Below are positions 45,730-48,335 of a stretch of 48,335 nt of DNA, piece by piece (positions within the stretch are counted from its first letter, which is position 1; each line of letters opens with the position of its first letter). The position numbers were made by a program, and so were the translations under genes. Source of the stretch: Mycolicibacterium peregrinum (GTDB lineage Bacteria; Actinomycetota; Actinomycetes; Mycobacteriales; Mycobacteriaceae); contig NZ_LZSO01000007.1 of NCBI RefSeq assembly GCF_001665785.1, positions 1 to 48,335 of the forward strand. The letters run 5' to 3'. A model generated the notes under the pieces. The model saw only the letters and a list, made by a program, of their open reading frames with translations. It made no database searches and was not told where the DNA came from.

Positions 45730-46398
45730 TTGACTCGAGTAGCTGCGAAGCCCAGAGCCTGGTTGCGTGTCGCAATCGCCGCGCTCGCGGCGGTCAGCGC
45801 CTGTGCATGCGCGCCGGATTCTGCGCACACCGTTGCCACACCCACACCCACACCAACTGCTGGTGAACGGGTGGACCCGAGCCGCTACCAGACCTACAGC
45901 AACTACAGCGGCTATCGTCGCGACTACGTGACCGAGGCCCAGTTCACGACCAGCACAGGAATTCGATGTCGAATCGGACCCAACACCGGCGATTACAACG
46001 CGGGGATTCGATGCTGGGGCGTGCTGCCGGGGGCCGATCCCACGATCAATCATGCTGCGGTCAAGGCATTTCCGTACGATCGGGACACTCACACAATGAT
46101 CACGACAAGTCCCGTTCCCGTGGAAAACATCGTGCACTCATTCCTCAGCCATGGCGACCCGGATGCACAAGAGACCTACCTGGACAGCGGGTTACATCGG
46201 CACACAGTCGATCCTTCGGCGTACACCTTGTTGGAGGCAGATCAGATGATCTCGGTGCAGGAGACCGTCGGAACCCACCACATGGTGTCGGTGTGCGCCG
46301 TGGGCGTCGACAACACTCTTACCTGCGAGATTCAGCCGACCAGTGACGGAACGGCCCATGGATTTGAGATCTCGAGCCGGGGCAGCCGCACGTACTGA
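45730..46398 (+). CDS. Putative secreted lipoprotein with two Cys pairs
   Basis: 222 aa. The signal peptide ALAAVSAC fits a lipobox (V-S-A-C). After a Thr-Pro linker (TPTPTPTAGE) the mature part has two likely disulfides: IRCRIGP/GIRCWG and VSVCAVG/LTCEI. This Cys arrangement is common in mycobacterial secreted proteins of unknown role. The start is probably TTG 45730, with AAGGGGG 7 nt upstream; an in-frame ATG at 45685 overlaps the palindrome region. It is divergent from the HSP90-like gene. Confidence 0.75.
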   Translation: MTRVAAKPRAWLRVAIAALAAVSACACAPDSAHTVATPTPTPTAGERVDPSRYQTYSNYSGYRRDYVTEAQFTTSTGIRCRIGPNTGDYNAGIRCWGVLPGADPTINHAAVKAFPYDRDTHTMITTSPVPVENIVHSFLSHGDPDAQETYLDSGLHRHTVDPSAYTLLEADQMISVQETVGTHHMVSVCAVGVDNTLTCEIQPTSDGTAHGFEISSRGSRTY

Positions 46399-46645
46399 AG
46401 TCCAAAGGTGTCGCGATCGTTTCCGACGATGACCGCTGGGCGTGATTTGTGTGCATCGCTGCCGCGGGCCGGGGCCGAGTCGACCTGCCAGATTTCACCG
46501 CGCCGTCACCGTTGGGTGACCATTCTGTCCACTGTCGCCATCGGAGTCGGGATGGAGACTCAAACGCCCACCGAACTGGTGCCGAGCGGGTGTCCGAGAC
46601 GGTGCGATCATGGATGGGTCGATCAGCATCATTACGGGGGGCAGC

Positions 46646-47539
46646 ATGGGGGAGTCGTCGACGAGCGGGAGCGAGCCGACCATCAGCACCGATGACCGGC
46701 GCCGGCACGTGCGCCGGCTGGCGTTGGAATCGTTGGAACGTCGTGGGGTACGGGTACGTCCGGCTCCGCAGGACGCATTGGGTGACGACTGTTTCATGGA
46801 CCAGTCGGGAAATCACTACCGGCTGTACAACCTTCAGCTGCAATGTGCGCAACGTCCGCCGGCCGAGTGGGTAGGTGCTGTCGAGTTTCATTTCGATCAG
46901 CAGTTCGCCGGTCGTTCGGACCCCGGTCCAGCCGAACTGACGGAGGCCGAGCTTCTGGCGCAGGTTCGCACGCGCCTGCAGACGCCGGACACCTCGGGCA
47001 TGACCTCGATGCGGTATGCCCGCCCGGCGTTCGACGGTCTGGTCGCCGAGCTGAGTCGTGACCTGCCGACGGTGGTGAAGACGGTAGGTGACAACGACGT
47101 CGCCGGCCGCGACCTGGATTTCCTCTACGAGGTGGGTCAGCGCAACACCGATGCCGAGCCGGTGACCGTACAAGCGTTGGACCGCAACGTGTTTGCGTTG
47201 ACCGGAGGTTCCTTCTTCATCGCCTCGAAGGCTCTGAACATGCCCCGGCTGATCGAGACGGTGCTCGGGGGAGTGACACCGCTTGGGGTGGTGTTCAGCG
47301 TGCCCCACCGCAGTCTGCTGTTCCTGCACGCCGTCGGCGAGTCCACTGCCGATGCAGTCGGTTGGCTCGCGTCGGTGACGGTAGGGCAGACCGAGAATCC
47401 GCCCGGTGGCGCGGTCAGTCGCGACACCTATTTCTGGAACAGCGGCGCAGTGCAGCGCATCACCCAGATCGACACCCAGGCCCGCAGCATCAGTCTGCTG
47501 GGTGACGGGGCGTTCGGTGAGGCGATGAGTCAGCTGTAG
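46646..47539 (+). CDS. Protein of unknown function
   Basis: 297 aa (309 if ATG 46610 is used). No signal peptide, no membrane helix. It has mixed alpha/beta character with an acidic helix (PAELTEAELLAQVRTRLQ), a central RPAFDGLVAELSRDLPTVV, and a C-terminal strand-rich region (LGVVFSVPHRSLLFLHAVG). I do not recognise the family. Its codon use and GC look like normal host genes. It is the last cargo gene before hsdS, pointing towards it. The 46399-46645 gap shows no clear signal apart from a G-run 5' of ATG 46646. Confidence 0.75.
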   Translation: MGESSTSGSEPTISTDDRRRHVRRLALESLERRGVRVRPAPQDALGDDCFMDQSGNHYRLYNLQLQCAQRPPAEWVGAVEFHFDQQFAGRSDPGPAELTEAELLAQVRTRLQTPDTSGMTSMRYARPAFDGLVAELSRDLPTVVKTVGDNDVAGRDLDFLYEVGQRNTDAEPVTVQALDRNVFALTGGSFFIASKALNMPRLIETVLGGVTPLGVVFSVPHRSLLFLHAVGESTADAVGWLASVTVGQTENPPGGAVSRDTYFWNSGAVQRITQIDTQARSISLLGDGAFGEAMSQL

Positions 47540-47661
47540 TGGGGGTGCTGAACGGCTGTCTATTCACCGCCATGCGTCGGCAGGCCCCCGTCGCCTTTAG
47601 CCGCGACGTACGACCCTGGGCTCAAGCCGGTTGGCGAGTGAATACCGCCCGGTTTCCTGGC

Positions 47662-47678
47662 TGAGATGGCTCATCTCA
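47662..47678. terminator. Hairpin over the hsdS stop codon
   Basis: TGAGATG-gct-CATCTCA is a perfect 7-bp stem that contains the hsdS TGA on the minus strand. No T-run follows. It may slow or end transcription of hsdS. Confidence 0.4.
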
Positions 47679-48335
47679 TAATTCGCCCCGAAAGGCGCGG
47701 GACTGAAGGGAGACAAAGAGTTCGTTGAGTTCGGCTAGTGCTGCAGCGTGTCGGTCCTTTTCGACCCGAACGGCAGCAATACGCTTGGCATAGGCTTGCT
47801 GTTCTGATGCGGATGGTATGAGCGTGCGAATCGTCTGAACTTCCTTCGCGTTGATGTTGGCCATCCCGACGATGCTCTTGCACATTCCGCGCAACGTGGC
47901 CTTCCCATACCTGGAGTTCAGGACGCCCGCGAGATAGTCGGGTGAGTAGCCATCGCGAACTCTCAGTCGAACCAGGTATCCGGCGTATGCAATCGGTGCA
48001 CTGCCACGGTAGACAGCGGTCTTGCCGACAAGTTCTGCACTATTCGTTCGGTTGAAAACGACATCGCCGTCTTTGACGGTGTACCGATCAAATTTGTCGG
48101 CTGAGAGATCCATGTACTTCAGCTCCCGCAAGTCGATGTCACCGCTGTAGGTGATGTTGTTCATTCGCAGGACAGCAATCTGACCCGCACTTGAACTTTT
48201 CTCACTGGTGCCGTAATCGGCCGATGCAACGAGGTCACGTATGAGTCCGGTAGGTAAGTGAATCGCCCCGAGTTTGATGCACACGTGGTTATGGGTGTGC
48301 AGCCTCTGATTGGGCTGTGTTTGTAGCGTAATAGA
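47676..48335 (-). CDS. hsdS: Type I restriction-modification specificity subunit S, C-terminal part (5' end outside window)
   Basis: The frame is open to the window edge, so at least 219 residues are present and the true start is beyond 48335. The pattern AVLRMNNI, RYTVKDGDVVFNRTNSAELVGKTAVY and YLAGVLNSRYGK is the conserved target-recognition domain, and AALAELNELFVSLQSRAFRGEL is the C-terminal helical conserved region of HsdS, so the 3' end is intact. It sets the DNA sequence recognised by the complex. Base composition is clearly lower in GC than its neighbours, as expected for a transferred restriction locus. hsdR is 8.7 kb downstream, across oppositely oriented cargo. Confidence 0.9.
   Translation of the reverse strand, partial: SITLQTQPNQRLHTHNHVCIKLGAIHLPTGLIRDLVASADYGTSEKSSSAGQIAVLRMNNITYSGDIDLRELKYMDLSADKFDRYTVKDGDVVFNRTNSAELVGKTAVYRGSAPIAYAGYLVRLRVRDGYSPDYLAGVLNSRYGKATLRGMCKSIVGMANINAKEVQTIRTLIPSASEQQAYAKRIAAVRVEKDRHAAALAELNELFVSLQSRAFRGEL

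Noticed and set aside
45637..46137. 167-residue N-terminal extension of the HSP90-like protein
   Set aside because: The ATPase domain starts normally at 45636 with a strong Shine-Dalgarno, and the extension overlaps a divergent gene and a palindrome.
46319..47329. Minus-strand open frame (336 codons) opposite the last cargo gene
   Set aside because: The plus-strand protein has a normal composition and a G-rich sequence before its start; the minus product is Arg/His-rich shadow sequence.
47561..47644. TATTCACCGCC / GGCGAGTGAATA as terminal inverted repeats of an insertion element
   Set aside because: Arms are imperfect and only ~60 bp apart with no transposase between; a chance imperfect repeat is as likely.
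34664..48335. Prophage or integrative element inserted at tRNA-Leu
   Set aside because: No integrase, no phage structural genes and no second copy of the tRNA 3' end were found in the window; only the accessory character of the region is supported.

Overview
The window is chromosomal DNA of a high-GC actinobacterium, almost certainly a rapidly growing Mycolicibacterium/Mycobacterium. From memory of the M. tuberculosis gene order, positions 1 to about 33,060 follow the block from ogt/alkA (Rv1316c-Rv1317c) to lprD (Rv1343c) almost gene for gene. The differences fit a fast-growing saprophyte: an MspA-type porin is present, there is one membrane adenylate cyclase where M. tuberculosis has three, and no PE_PGRS gene lies between the thioredoxin-like gene and glgB. 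Many genes start directly at a TANNNT -10 box followed by 6-8 nt and ATG/GTG, the pattern of mycobacterial leaderless mRNAs.

Layout. (1) 1-180: 3' end of a 5S rRNA, the rRNA operon terminator and a second hairpin. (2) 188-9263: alkylation repair (ogt, ada-alkA), a glutaminase-STAS fusion, a class III adenylate cyclase, nucS (mismatch-specific endonuclease), methylmalonyl-CoA epimerase, the thiolase fadA4, small membrane proteins and a CXXC-less thioredoxin/TPR protein. (3) 9285-17233: alpha-glucan metabolism (glgB, glgE on minus; glgP on plus), then a streptogramin lyase-like propeller. (4) 17274-19507: the porin, preceded by two tandem palindromes, and a zinc-metallopeptidase lipoprotein. 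(5) 19601-30396: dinG-pncB divergent from a long plus-strand run: clpS, DUF2017, P1 peptidase, the CysO/CysM/Mec sulfur-carrier cysteine pathway, rhomboid, murI, a cAMP phosphodiesterase-like metallo-hydrolase, rph and an ITP/XTP pyrophosphatase. (6) 30400-33059: an intergenic repeat cluster, a Bcr/CflA-type exporter divergent from a MarR regulator with AT-rich palindromes between them, then the conserved pair DUF3817-lprD.

From about 33,100 onward the gene order no longer matches the conserved block and the content is accessory. There is a DUF6882 protein, a frameshifted HTH/LAGLIDADG gene next to tRNA-Leu(TAG), and a minus-strand unit fic-hsdR-potassium channel whose promoter lies inside a perfect inverted repeat. 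A cargo block follows (TetR, lipoprotein, SpoIIAA-like protein, alpha/beta hydrolase, a translationally coupled HSP90-like ATPase/TPR operon, another lipoprotein, an unrecognised protein). The 3' part of hsdS runs off the right edge. The type I restriction-modification genes therefore bracket about 7.5 kb containing the HSP90-TPR pair. hsdM is not in the window and would be expected just beyond the right edge.

The most interesting places are the split hsdS/fic-hsdR locus with its HSP90-TPR cargo, the operator-like palindromes (mspA-type porin, fic, fadA4, HSP90, MarR), the intergenic repeat cluster at 30.4-30.6 kb, and the broken LAGLIDADG gene beside the tRNA.
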